Shown here one piece after another: positions 37,667-49,170 of a stretch of DNA of 64,000 bases. The notes under the pieces were generated by a model, which was not told where the DNA came from, did not search any database, and was given only the letters and a program-made list of their open reading frames with translations. This DNA is from Lethocerus indicus (taxonomy: Eukaryota > Arthropoda > Insecta > Hemiptera > Belostomatidae), in contig JACDQD010000003.1 in the NCBI GenBank assembly GCA_019843655.1, positions 11,038,925 to 11,102,924 on the forward strand, given 5' to 3'. Made by a program: the position numbers and the translations under genes. How positions within the stretch are numbered: the stretch's first letter is position 1; each line of letters begins with the position of its first letter.

Positions 37667-40180
37667 CAACGAAGTGAATGAAACGTAATGCGTGTGGCGA
37701 AATTAATAATCATTTCCTCTTCTGTATAATTCGCACATTAGTTTGTGACGCAAATGTTGTTCGGATTATACATTAAGTAGGAAAATTGTTTTTTCATTCA
37801 GTATTGCTGTAATGAACTGACCCTTTAGTTTCAGTATTGCTTCCACTTAGGCCGGTTTCAATAAAATGCCACACGAGTAGAGCTTGACTTTTTAGAGCCG
37901 CAACTTATTTCCGTGTTTTAAGACAACGGAACAATTCGCCTTCGATCGCATAAAAACGAAAGAAAAGACGGACGGAAGAAATGCCATAAATCGGCAGTCG
38001 TTATTAAATCGTTCGGGTTAACGGATAGAAACAATAAAATTAAAGAAGAAAAAAATATGCCCCACCGCTTTGGCCGGTGCCCGTTTTTATAGGTGGGGCC
38101 ATTACGGTTGTAAAGGGGCGATCGCCATGCTGTCTCCAATTACTGTGGGGCGGCGGCGGTAGTGGGAGGGGGCTTGGGGGCGGCAGAGACCAGGCCGTTT
38201 AATCTTTATCGCCCGTCCCCGGGTTTTAGTGCTCATGCGCTCACCGTTAATTTAATTTCCCGAACTATTAAAAACGGCCCGGTCATTTCCGCCGAATCGT
38301 CTTTTCCGCCGATAGCAGGGCCCGACGACCGGATCTCCGAGAGGCGGCTTTTACGGGTTTAACGACCCCCGGCCCTCTTTACGACCCAATCAGACTCTGG
38401 TTTTAGCTTTCTTAAATTACCCGTATATTGGAAGGATTGATGTGACTTAATTCCTTTATTAAATAAATCGCAGCTACACATGTTATTAGCAGTATAAGGT
38501 ATTATTGCAAACTATAGTTTACGAGCTTCTTTTGTTCTACCTGGGAAGGCGTTGTTAATTCCAAAGTCACTGGCGATTGGTGTCCCGCATAAACCCGGAT
38601 TTAATGTTTAATTTTCCACTCGTAAATACACATTTTATTATTACATTTTACCGTCCTTGTACATCGGAAAGGACTTTATCGCGTTATTCCTTATATTTTA
38701 TTATTATAATCGGCGTTCCGGTTTGTCCGTCGACTCGTTTCGACTAACGACTTGAAGGTGATAGATGAGTGAGCTTCGGAGCTCGGAACAAAAAGGAAGG
38801 CCCTTTTCGCGTTAACTGCCCTAGGTAAGAGCATTAACGCCTCGCCGCCCGATAAGCACGGGCGGGAGGAAGGTAATCTGATTCCCCTTTCCTTTCCCCC
38901 TACCCGCCGGGTTATTTACATATTTATAACACACGAAACAAACAGCAATAAATCAAAGACGTCGGTACAGTCTTTTCAGGTTATAAAAAAAGAAACAAAA
39001 TGAGAATAACTAGGACGACGGCGGCATCGGCCACCGTCCGGGTCATTATAAGCGTCGTTTATATTAATTAACTCCGAGAAGGGGCCCAACGTCAAGAGAG
39101 ATCTACCTCGGACTGTACTTAAAGGAGCGAAAAAAAGCTGGCGGCAGTGGAGTTTTCGCCGTGGACTCGCGTGCGAAAAATATTCCCGGCTTTTTTTTTT
39201 CTGTTCACCGGGCCTTCATTAAGGGAGGCGCGCGTGCGTGTGAGGCCGATAAGGGCCCGAAGATTAGGCGGCGCTAATGGCCGGCCCTAACTCAACCCTC
39301 GGGCCTCTGATTTTTATACCGCGTCATGCAATACGTCCCCTCCCTCCTGGCACCGCCGACGCCCCCCACATGTCCCACTACCGATCATAGATTTCGGCAG
39401 CCGCGGTGGCCTGACCCGCTAACAGGCGTTGTAGGCACCAGGTTTATTTCCAGCTTGCGCCGAAACATGAACATCTGTATTGAAATTATATACAAAAAAT
39501 ATCCTGGTCCCGGTACACCCTGTAAAGATTTCACCTACAAGACGATCGTACATACAAAAGTTCCAAAAATATATGCGATCTGATGACATTCCTTTCTTAT
39601 AAGTCTGCTGTATGATAGAAAAAAGGTAAAATGTTAACGTATTCACGATTACCGTTACACACATGAAGGCACTGGTTAAAACGCCTTTATTAATCATACG
39701 GATCATAAGGAATTTATAAAAACAGTTTTTTTGTTTTGAGGAGAAACTAGAAAATCCTCGAGTTCGTTCCCTTTGAAACAATTGCACCGGTGTTCGGTTG
39801 ATTGGAAGATAGCGACATTCAATCGGGCGCATTCCGGAATGCAACGCACACCGGAGGTGGGTGTAGTTGACGAATGGCCGCGATTCCCGCTATCGGAGGT
39901 GTCACGAATACGGGGCAGTGCTGGCGCCCCGCCGGGAGAAAAAATGTCCCTCCCCCGGGAAATTGGGTGCCGGCGGATGAATAAGACGGCGGGCGGAAAA
40001 ATGAACTCGGAATAAAGACTTAATTGTACTTAAAATGCTAATGGCTCGGGGGGCGGTATGCGGCATTGTCGCGTGAAGACAATCTGGGAAGCCCGAAGAA
40101 TCTTTCTGACCTCGCGGCAACGGGAGATAGGCGCTTGAAACAATTTTATAGACCTTCTGTCTCGGCTGTATTCTCGTTAT

Positions 40181-41500
40181 CAAATTTTGAAACCGAATAT
40201 AAATTAAAGCCCCAGTGACGATCCTTTGATCTCGACCTGAAAAAATGAGTGGCCTCTTATCAAAGAATGGTTATCGGAATATTGATCGAGACTGCTTTAT
40301 ATATAACAATACTTCGAGAATAAAATATTTATCCTTATTCTTTCGAGCAACGAATAGTGTGTTTCCAAGATTATGTATCTTTAAGATTACGAAATATTAC
40401 TGAAACGAAAGAAATATAAAAAAAAATATTTTCGCATATGGCCTAACAAACGAGGAAACTGGACGTAGGCTCTATGGAAAGGATGTCACAGTACCTGAGA
40501 TATGTATCGTTAACATATATGACTGCTTCAAATATTGAGTATGAAACTCTCAAACATTAACATTAGAATATTTTTTGCAAAAAATGAAATGTTTTCTTCG
40601 ATTATACATTCTGAATTTAGGGAGAAATAAGGCTCAATACAAAATACTAGTAAACCGCAGTACTTCGTATAACATTGCCTGAGTTAAATTTTCTAGCTTG
40701 GAGTTAATGAAAATCAGCAGGAAAAGTTCCAGGCACTGGTTTGAGTTTTGCAGCCGAATAATAGTGCCCCCTTTTGCTCCTCTTCTTTTATTCCGAGTAC
40801 AGTGCCGGTCTATTTGCGTCTTTATGAGGGCCGAGCTCACTAAAAATAAATTGAGCAATAGCTAGACAATTGTCTGGGACCGGCTTCTCCGAAATTCGTA
40901 TTGCGGAGTTTATGGTTTTGTTTGCGCAAATACGGCCTCTTGTTTCTTTTGCAGTGATCCATTTAAAGAATCGTACGCTTGAACCGTGGAAGGCCTTTTA
41001 TTCACCGTTCATCAACATGTCCCCCAGCAATGTGTGGAGTTTCATATTAATACATTATTTAAACTTAAATGAAACTAATTTTATTCAGAACTTAACTTGC
41101 TTTAACCTGTTCGTTGTTTATATGAATTCCTGGCGATTGCATGGACATGTATACTATGCTCTAATGTGTTTTAGTAAATTGCGTCATTGAATTGCCTATC
41201 AACCGTTAACAATTATTAATGGACGAATATATAATAATCTAAATTTAGGGATAAATCTTCGAAGATTCGGAACTAGTTCTTACTATTGAGCACCTGATGC
41301 AGGAAATTAAAATTTGTAATTTTTGGAAGGTCAACGAGAAAATTAAATTGATATTCTGCCTCATTATGCTTACGAGATCTTCTATAATAACGGTCAGTGT
41401 TAATGCATTATTTGATTGTGCAATATAGGGTCGTATTTGTCCATGTTTTTGTCTTCGACTGGTCTATAACACTAAGCAAAATGAGAACGGAGAATAAACG
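40181..41500. other. AT-rich stretch, nothing recognised
   Basis: AT-rich DNA with one open frame of 106 codons (40870-41190, plus) that resembles no family I know and has no good start context. No RNA gene or transposon is recognised. Confidence 0.55.
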
Positions 41501-41895
41501 CTGCGGTCAAATCTGGTGTTACTCTGGAGCCAGTTTCCGCCGCTTCGGTCCAATAAGTCAGTCGCCGGCCACATTCAGTGGCTGACTTATAATAAGAGCG
41601 GGTTCAACGGACCGACAACTTTAAGCTCCGAGAAGAGGGGGGGGGGGGCGACAAGAAACTTAAAAACTGCAACAATGTTTCTGAAAGGAGCACTCGGGAG
41701 GGGAAAAAGGATATTCGACTGTCAATATATCAGTCAGTGGGGGCCGGCAGCTTTGAAGGGCTCGTAAACTAAGCCGTCCGTTTCGAGTGTCTCCCGGCGA
41801 TTCTTGTTATTGATGCGTCCTCCTCCAGTTTGGATTCAAGGCTCAAGGCTTCGTGAGTTCTTTAGCCCGACTAAAACAAACATACTGAGCTAGAC

Positions 41896-41900
<5 letters not shown>

Positions 41901-41958
<58 letters not shown>
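41901..41958. repeat. Pure (GA)29 microsatellite
   Basis: Twenty-nine uninterrupted GA units followed by CAGACA. It is the longest simple repeat in the window. Its length and purity predict high allele variability. Confidence 0.95.
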
Positions 41959-41964
<6 letters not shown>

Positions 41965-42444
41965 AATCCGGTTGGTGGTATAATTGTGCTAAGGATCGGA
42001 GGCTAAGCAGCCGGCCCGGTCCTATTTTCGGACCCTACGAGCATGACCAGGACAACAATCGTCATCCCGTTTCGCATTATTTCATCACTTTGTTTCGTGA
42101 ATGAATAGGACCGTACAATCTCGTTTGTTTCTGTGCAAAACGCATCTGTAACAACGCTCCGCCGGCGGATATTACTGTCCCGATGTACTGATGAAACTGA
42201 CAATTATAAATTAAGGAAATGGCCTTTGTTAATAGGCGAAAGGAAGGCTTGAAAGAAGGCCCTCCCCTACCAGCAGTGGGTATGAATGCTGGCCGAGATT
42301 ACCTGGGCCTCCGTGCGACCGATACGATGCGTTAATTACCGCGGTGCCTGTTTTACGACAGAGCTCGATATCGGCATAAAGGGATGTGCTCGGGGGCTGT
42401 AGGTGCCCCTCGCCCTGTCTGCAGTGAATGCTCGCCGGTATACA

Positions 42445-42476
42445 GAGAGAGGGAGAGACAGACAGACAGCCAGACA
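42445..42476. repeat. GAGA/GACA degenerate tandem repeat
   Basis: Units of GA change into GACA repeats and then decay (GCCAGACA). Confidence 0.7.
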
Positions 42477-42513
42477 TTTAGACAGGCTGCCTTTTTTTAG
42501 CCCTGCCACCCTG

Positions 42514-42529
42514 GCCAACAATTGTTGGC
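42514..42529. repeat. Perfect 16-bp palindrome GCCAACAATTGTTGGC
   Basis: The sequence equals its own reverse complement. Its right part, CAATTGTTGGCGT, occurs again at about 32903-32915, in another CpG-rich island. Confidence 0.75.
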
Positions 42530-43890
42530 GTTATCTCGCTCCGCTGGTGGACTACTGGGTCGATCCCAGGTCATCCTCCCACTTCCGTTCGGTATTATTT
42601 TTCACGTTTCCTACCAAGGTAGAACCACCCCCCCCTACACCCCCGACCTCCCTTTTCTCCGCTTTCGTTCATTATCTCTCCTCCTCCTCCTCACTCCCAC
42701 ATCGGCCACCTCATTCAGCCCCTTTCCTTTTCATTTGCGGTGTTCCCTTTCAACTTGTCTGTATTTCCAGTCTGCTCGCGAGCACCCGGATATATCTTCG
42801 CCTATCACTCTTCTTATCGCAACCATCGACTATAGAAGCCCAGTTTCGCTGGGAACGATTCGGCTGGACATTGAATGTTTTAATGTGAAATAAACGGGGC
42901 GCAAAATTTATTTTTTCCTACGTCCGGTCCCTGCTCGAACGTTACGCCGCGTCCAAGTAAATATTTATTAAGTACGCTTCCCCCCTAGAGATCGGAACAT
43001 GGATCAAATGCGGCCGGAGGTGCATAATGTCATGCAAAACGTAGTCGCATGGCCTGCGGCACTAGGTCGGCCCTTTTATCGACTAACCCCACCTCTATAA
43101 ACGTTATTAGTACGTTTATCCTTCGTCACTTGAAGCAATGTCCGTGGCTACGTTCGGTCCTTCAGTCTACCCGTGTTCGAGGAAGCACGAGAGGCCCATT
43201 AATGAAGTCTGGACTTCCACGCGTTTACCATAATGTAGTATAATTTGAGGCCTGTGGATATATACGTCAGGATGTTTTTAAATATCGGTATGCTTAGAGT
43301 ATAATAAAAAATGTAAACTCCTTTAATAATCATCGGTTAATTAATAATCCCATTCGCGATAGTATGATTTCTTTTCGACACCCCATCCTAGAAACCGTCG
43401 CTTTGTTTATTGGTCCTGTTCTTTTCGTTCATTAAAATTGATAAACGTCTTTATTCTTCCGAAATGTGTTTCGAATGAACTTAATAACGGCCAAGACAGA
43501 GGCATAAATGAGTCTCGGTGAAGTATAACTGCTTTTCATTACGGATATTTAAAAGAAAAAATGATTTACACCGGTTTAAAGCATCGTTAGCGAGGAGGCG
43601 GTGCTTTCGCGTGATCGTTAAACACGGCCGCACGTTGGATGGAGTCCATGGATTTTCGAGCTTGGGAACACCAAGCACGGTCTATTCAATCCGCAATGGC
43701 ACTCGACTGGGGCCAAATCGTAGGGAGCACGAAATTAAATAGGCGGTGGAACCGACCATACGAGTACCTTCCTCCGCAGTCACCTTTCCTATATTTTAGA
43801 ACCGAAAATATTGCCAGTATAATACGAAGTTGCGTCCAACCTGGTTACGAGTTACAGCTCAAAATAGATCTCCGGGGGGCCTCCTTGTAA

Positions 43891-44650
43891 AATTAGATCC
43901 AGCGAAAATTAACGCACAATTGAGAACTGAACGTAGCTAGATAATACCAAGAGAAAGAAAACGATGTTAGTTAACTGTCTGATAAACTGTTAGTCCTATC
44001 TGATCTCAGAGCCAACATCCGAGAAGGCCTATTTCCGAATTCCTAGAGTTGGGAGTAGTATAATAAGAGGGCCCAAGAAAGATTGAGGAAGGAACCGATT
44101 ATTACATCCCCCAACCTGGTTGGTTACGAATGATGGTGCAAAATTGATCGTTCGTGCAATCAAACTAAACGCCGATAAATCGATATGAGCTTGGTGGTGA
44201 CGGTGAGCACGGTGGTGACCGTGCGGTGTTGTTGATTACAGAGATGGGTGAACTTTATACAAACGAGCGTTTAATCTATGCTAAATAACCTCTAAGTAGA
44301 AGCAACTAGTTCCAGTTTGTGAACTCCGCGCTTTACCCTCCTTTAGGATATGCCTCTTTGTTCTTGAGTTCACCCACTGCACGCTTCGATGGGCACATAA
44401 CAGGTAGAATGTTCAAATTAATGCCCAGGAATGTGAATTATGAAACGTTAATTTAAATTAACTTAAAAAGTAGCTAGTTTTTATTTTATAAAACGGGGGC
44501 ATTGACGGGGGTAATTAATGGTAGCAAAATGTCAAAGATATTTACTGTCAATTTGAAATTCCAACGCATCCGGGAATTCCTGATAATATTCTCCCGACTG
44601 TTCATCGGGGAGTCTCAAATCAGGAATTAAAAGAGCGATTGGGAAACCGT
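43891..44650. other. Mixed non-coding DNA
   Basis: No coding or RNA signal. A short GGTGGTGAC/GGTGAGCAC tandem stretch lies at about 44191-44228 and includes the inverted pair CACGGT/ACCGTG. Confidence 0.5.
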
Positions 44651-45115
44651 TAAGAGGTTGTAGGGGTGGTGAGTGCGCCCCCTACCATGAATTGTGTTTG
44701 GCTTGGTGGGCGTGTGCCGCTTCTTACCCTCCTTCTCCTTCCCTACCTATTCTCACTAACAGAGCTTTACATTCCTCAGTCTCTCTCTCTCTCTCTTTCT
44801 CTCTCCCTCGACGGGGACATCTGCATCCTCTTCATTATTAGAGCGGTCCTCCAACGAAAAGCGCCGCCTACTCTAAAGCCCGGTTATCTAATAGAGGAGA
44901 CGAACAGAGAGAGCGAGAGAGAGAAGAGAGGAGAGGGAGAGAGGGAGTTCACCGCCCCCTTTTCCCCCTTTTGTATCGACGGGGCGACTTCCTTAAACAA
45001 CCGGTTTCCTATTTCCCGGGCTTTGGTGGGGCGAGCAGGAGTGAGCGGGCACGCGCCGCCTAAGAGTGGGGCGAGTACCCAATTGTCGGGCCAAATTGTT
45101 AATATCCAACCCTAG
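44651..45115. other. CpG-rich patch with opposed CT and GA tracts
   Basis: A CT tract at 44780-44808 and a GA tract at 44906-44947 lie about 97 bases apart and are largely complementary, so the patch could fold into a hairpin with arms of about 28 bases. The 149-codon frame 44666-45115 is made largely of these tracts (Leu-Ser repeats, then Glu/Arg-rich) and I do not regard it as a gene. Confidence 0.6.
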
Positions 45116-46285
45116 ATTTAAAAAAACTTAGGCTTGAACTTTTCTCAAGCGAAAAGAGATATATTGGTTAAGTAACCCCGCAATCGGTACTTAGAATCGA
45201 AAAAATGAAATCGAAGTTCGACAGTAACGATCATTCTCGAGTGAAACTAATAATCCTAACAATAGTGGTTTTATTTCAGAAACTTAATAAATTACATTTT
45301 TTTCTGATAAAGCACATTCTTAAGCCTTATGAACTTCAGAACAGTTAGTGATCTTATCAACTAAATTATATTATTAAAAGTATATCAAATTATCAATTCT
45401 TCCAGGCAATTTGACAATATAGCGCCATTCAACTCAATGGCGCCAATTCTGTCAGTCTCATGCGCTGAATACGCTGCACTCCTGGCTTTTTGTTGACTTT
45501 CGCGGCTTATAATTTAGATTTAACAACTCTTAAATACGTCCATGGGACATTAGTAGTGCAACAATTTAAGTAAGTTTCCGAAAACGCATCCTACTGAAAT
45601 CCCCCCCTTATTACTGCCTGGACTCTATTATTTCCTTGTATCCAGACCTTAAACTTGAACTTATGCAAAGTTCGAAATTTCATTCTTTTTAATCTGGTTT
45701 ATTCGGCTGGTTGTCGGACAAATGCGAATTTTACGATAATTTCCATAATGCCGACAGGAGGGGGGACAGGACGGGCTTAGCGGATATGGTCCGCAATGAC
45801 AAATGTCGGATGCCGTAGCTGACAAAGCGAAGATCGGTTTAAGCGGATGCGGCGACTGTCGGCGGCAGCGTGAAAACTTATTTCCTTCAATCTTCCAGCA
45901 AAAAGGGCTCCGCCGGTCCGCCTTTCGAATCCGACCCATCTGAGCCTGACAACCAGAGCGGGGCGCTCCAAGCCGGCTCCTGCGCTCTATCAGAAAAATG
46001 ACAAGTTCGCTCCGGCCGCCGCCCCGAACGGCTCTCATTCTCACTCTAGAATCGATTTAAATTGTAGACTCCTATTTAGAAAGGAACGCCCGACGATTTA
46101 TCCGATCCCCGGCCGATATTTTCGGTTTGGAGATTTCAGAATTTGACGAAAATTGAGCCGAGGTTTAGATTAGTCCCAATTTCCAGTTATTAAATTTTCC
46201 ATTTAAATTTTCTTGTGTTTTTATATAGGTCATTTAACATTTAAACTCAAGTTGAGATTACATAATTTTACGCTGTGTACATAAT
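45116..46285. other. AT-rich DNA followed by a CpG-rich patch
   Basis: AT-rich to about 45700, with a small hairpin GCGCCATT/AATGGCGC near 45422-45443, then a CpG-rich patch at 45700-46110. The 127-codon minus-strand frame 45661-46044 and the one nested in it are unrecognised. The stretch ends at the 5' edge of Jockey copy 2. Confidence 0.5.
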
Positions 46286-46289
46286 AATA

Positions 46290-46857
46290 CACGACTGAAA
46301 AGAACAGACCTAAACTGTAAATTTGGACTGCTAAGACCTCTTTTGAAAGGGACATCAAAACTTATAACAGCCAACAAAATGACAATATATAAAGCCATAT
46401 TAAAACCAACATGGACTGGCGGGGTTCTGCCAAGAAATCCAACATCGCCCGCGTCCAGAGATTCCAGTCAAAAGTCAAAACTGTAATGCACTAAGGTTGG
46501 AATGCTCTCCGGTATATTTCTAACCGAACAGTCCACAATGACCTCAACATACCAACAGCCGACGAAGTCGCAAAATCCCATTTCCTGAAGTTCCACTCCC
46601 GCCTTTCTCCTCATCCCAATCCACTCGTTCAGGCCCTTTCCTCTCATACCCATCCATTATCCCCCCCCCCGCGTCGTAGGAAAAGAGATCTCCTTGGTCC
46701 GAAGCCGTAACTGTTCTCATGTCTCAACAGTGCCACCATTGGGTGGTCTCTTTTATCAAGTCTTTCACGCGGAAAAAAAAACAATAAATTCAATCATCGT
46801 TCTAATAACTACTTGATGAGTAGTTGATTGTACAAAAATAAAGGGAGAAAAAAAATT
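46290..46857 (+). mobile_element. Jockey-clade LINE remnant, copy 2 (3' end, degenerate)
   Basis: Same family as the minus-strand copy at 7.6-8.1 kb, here on the plus strand and slightly longer at the 5' side. An in-frame stretch from about 46290 includes TRLKRTDLN, FGLLRPLL, KLITANKMTIYKAILKPTW. After a short deletion that removes the YGIELWG part come ARVQRFQSK, an in-frame stop near 46490, then SNRTVHNDLNI, ADEVAKSHFLKFHSRLSPHPNPLVQ and a degraded RRRKRDLL end. The 3' UTR ends GTTGATTGTACAAAAATAAA followed by an A-rich tail near 46857, closely matching copy 3. The stop, the deletion and the loss of all upstream domains make it inactive. The poly-C tract has 10 C here. Confidence 0.88.
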
Positions 46858-48600
46858 GTCTGTTACCTATATCTAATTCCAGTTGATTCATAAATCCGTT
46901 CCTGACGCTCGGATTTCAATTCGTCACATACCATTAATTTTAACCCGAGTGCCTGTCGTGCGGTTGAACTCGAGCGGTAATGAATATACATGACCGGTAA
47001 CGTCGGGACACGTGGAGTTCCTCCTCCATGGATTCATATCTCCCCCCGCCGCCCGGTGGTGGAAGCGACCCCTGAATTTGAAACGTTCTCAACATTCTTC
47101 CGACGTCACTTTCGGCCCCCTGCGCGCACCTTCACGCGAGTTGAACCGAATGGAGTTGTCCCTACGCCGAGGGAATGCCGAGTTTTCGGATGAAACCTTT
47201 TCATCACACCTACGACCCATATCCAGTCTCCCCTACTACTTTCTCGACCGTTCTGAAACATGCTAATTTAAGGGGCTCGTCATGAGTATACGAGGAGAAT
47301 GAAGGAAATTAAATTCATTTAATTTAAATTGATTAATTAAATTCGTGGTGTTATTTTTTTGCTATATATTTCTGCACATTACCTTATACATTTACATGTG
47401 TACAAAGAAGATGTCCATACGTACTCTTAATTTGGACTTCTAGTTTAACTATAGGGATAAATAACATACTTGACATTTACACTAGTATAAAAATAATTTG
47501 GAAATTTTACCCCTTAATCTGTCTTAGAAAATCAAATTAAAATTGTTACGTTTAAATTGTTAGCTTTAAATAAATACATCTCGAAATGTAATCACGTACG
47601 GTTTATATCCTTTAATTTCAGCTTTTGATATTGTTGTTCCTGAATTTGATTCGGAATATATATCGTCCAATCGGACCGCGTGTTCCATTGTCAACGAATC
47701 AGTGAATAATTGATAGGCGTTTAATTTTTTACGACTTACAACAGCGCTGTGCCGGCGTTTGATAGGGTGATACGGGATCTGTTTAATTTGGTCGAATGAC
47801 TTTTGTTGGAACAACAATGAACAAGCCGTGTGATATACATATATTTGGCCGCTCATTATTGTCAAATATTTTCCCCCTCCGGGCTCGCTATTTGTTTTCC
47901 ATTGTGTAAATTCTGTCTCGAATCAACTCGCCGAACCGAACGTTCATGCGGGCGGAGAATGACAATTAAGCGACCTAAAATCCCTGCCAATATATTTTGA
48001 ATACTTAATTGTATTCTTATTTTTATAGCTCAAACACGCGTTCAGCTATTGGTAGTATTGGCTGAATACATTATTGTGTCTTATCTTATAGAAATAAGAT
48101 ATTTATCCAGAGAAATGTTAATCTATTATGAAATGTAATGAATAACAAATTACAGGAATATGTCACTTTTCGTACTCGAACCGTTGATCTTCGCTCCCAC
48201 AGGTGCATTTAACCTCTCGAATTTTCCTTCGATTAACACTTAAACTAATTAAGCTGGTTAAATTCCGGAAAATTTCGAAAATATATTTACAAAATGCTAC
48301 CAGACAAAACAAGCAAGAGATAATGGAAAACACGGGTGTGATCAGATTACTACTAGAATGGGAGTACTATTCTATATTATCTCATGCGATGTTAGTCCTA
48401 ATTTAGATTGGTGTCGGTTTTTCTTCTATTTAATAAATTTCTTCTTTTCGGTTCTTCTATTCAATTTCGAGTTATAACACGTGAGATTTAAAAATATTGA
48501 TCATACTAACGTTTATATTTAAATGGACTTGTTTTTCAGTCGGGCAGGTTATTGAGGCAAACTCGTTAATTCGTTCGGCATAATTGAACTACAAATTCTA
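46858..48600. other. CpG-rich patch, then AT-rich DNA
   Basis: The patch at about 46960-47270 has two overlapping plus-strand frames without recognisable domains. From 47280 the DNA is AT-rich with nothing recognised (the 99-codon minus frame 47566-47865 is at chance length). Confidence 0.5.
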
Positions 48601-49170
48601 ATTTGTTTAGGACAATGAAATCAATTTCCTTCCAGTGTTGTTCCGGGGGAAGGAATCACCCGTCATTGTGTAGTCGGGAGGCGATGATAATAACTCCATC
48701 AGTCATATTCCGGCCGGCTCTCGGCTGTTGAGAGTTAGGGGCGGAGGGGGGCAGCTGTCAAGTTCAAGCCCGTTCTTCCGCCGGCAGTTCACCGGGAGAT
48801 TCCCTCCTGCCGCCCCCATTATATCTGCTTCGGCTCCCCAACAACAACAACAACTTCACCGGCACAACTCACACTACATTAACTTCTTAACAGATTGTCC
48901 CGCTCCCAAGGTCTTGTTGTTTCTGCCCGCGCTCGTCTCCTCTCAAGACGTATGTCTTATACCCCCCACCCACCATCGCCCACCATATTCCCGTGCCGGC
49001 CAATTTCTGATCTCAATTTTTCGTGTAATTCCCCCAGCGCATAGAGAGAGAGAGAGAGAGGGACCTTCCCTTTTCCTCGAAAGCGTGCGAATGATTTATT
49101 TCCTCGAAGATACTGTATCGGGTTTCTTAATAATACAGCCTCTCGATTAGCGCCTCGAACATTCTCCACA
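48601..49170. other. CpG-rich patch with CAA and GA repeats
   Basis: GC-rich patch carrying a short CAA repeat near 48838-48855 and a GA tract at 49043-49062. The frame 48728-49150 (plus, 140 codons) crosses both repeats and has no recognisable domain. Confidence 0.5.
49043..49062. repeat. GA microsatellite
   Basis: About nine GA units at the right side of the CpG-rich patch. Confidence 0.85.

Larger units (their letters stand above)
32681..40180. other. Dense series of CpG-rich islands
   Basis: This is the most island-rich part of the window. GC- and CpG-rich patches lie at about 32690-33090, 33500-34020, 34350-34760, 35290-36530, 36880-37200, 38080-39470 and 39760-40100, separated by AT-rich gaps of a few hundred bases. 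Many short frames overlap on both strands (longest 39419-39844, minus, 141 codons) without recognisable domains. A CT tract lies at 37162-37181. I see no exon, RNA gene or transposon. The repeated pattern suggests regulatory modules, which is inference. Confidence 0.5.
41501..43890. other. CpG-rich block with long GA repeat
   Basis: CpG-rich DNA with an 11-G run near 41637-41647, a pure GA repeat (41901-41958), a degenerate GACA/GAGA stretch (42445-42476) and a perfect 16-bp palindrome (42514-42529). The two overlapping frames at 42403-42888 and 42522-42893 are pyrimidine-rich low-complexity frames in different phases, so at most one could be real and neither is recognisable. Confidence 0.5.

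Noticed and set aside
42403..42893. Two overlapping plus-strand frames of 161 and 123 codons
   Set aside because: They overlap in different phases over pyrimidine-rich DNA and both are low-complexity Ser/Leu/Pro sequence.
44666..45115. 149-codon frame with Leu-Ser repeats and a Glu/Arg-rich stretch
   Set aside because: The apparent protein features are direct translations of the CT and GA microsatellites.
45422..45443. GCGCCATT/AATGGCGC small hairpin
   Set aside because: The arms are only 8 bp and there is no further structure; hairpins of this size are common by chance.
46468..46653. Minus-strand frame over Jockey copy 2
   Set aside because: It is the antisense shadow of the retrotransposon coding sequence.
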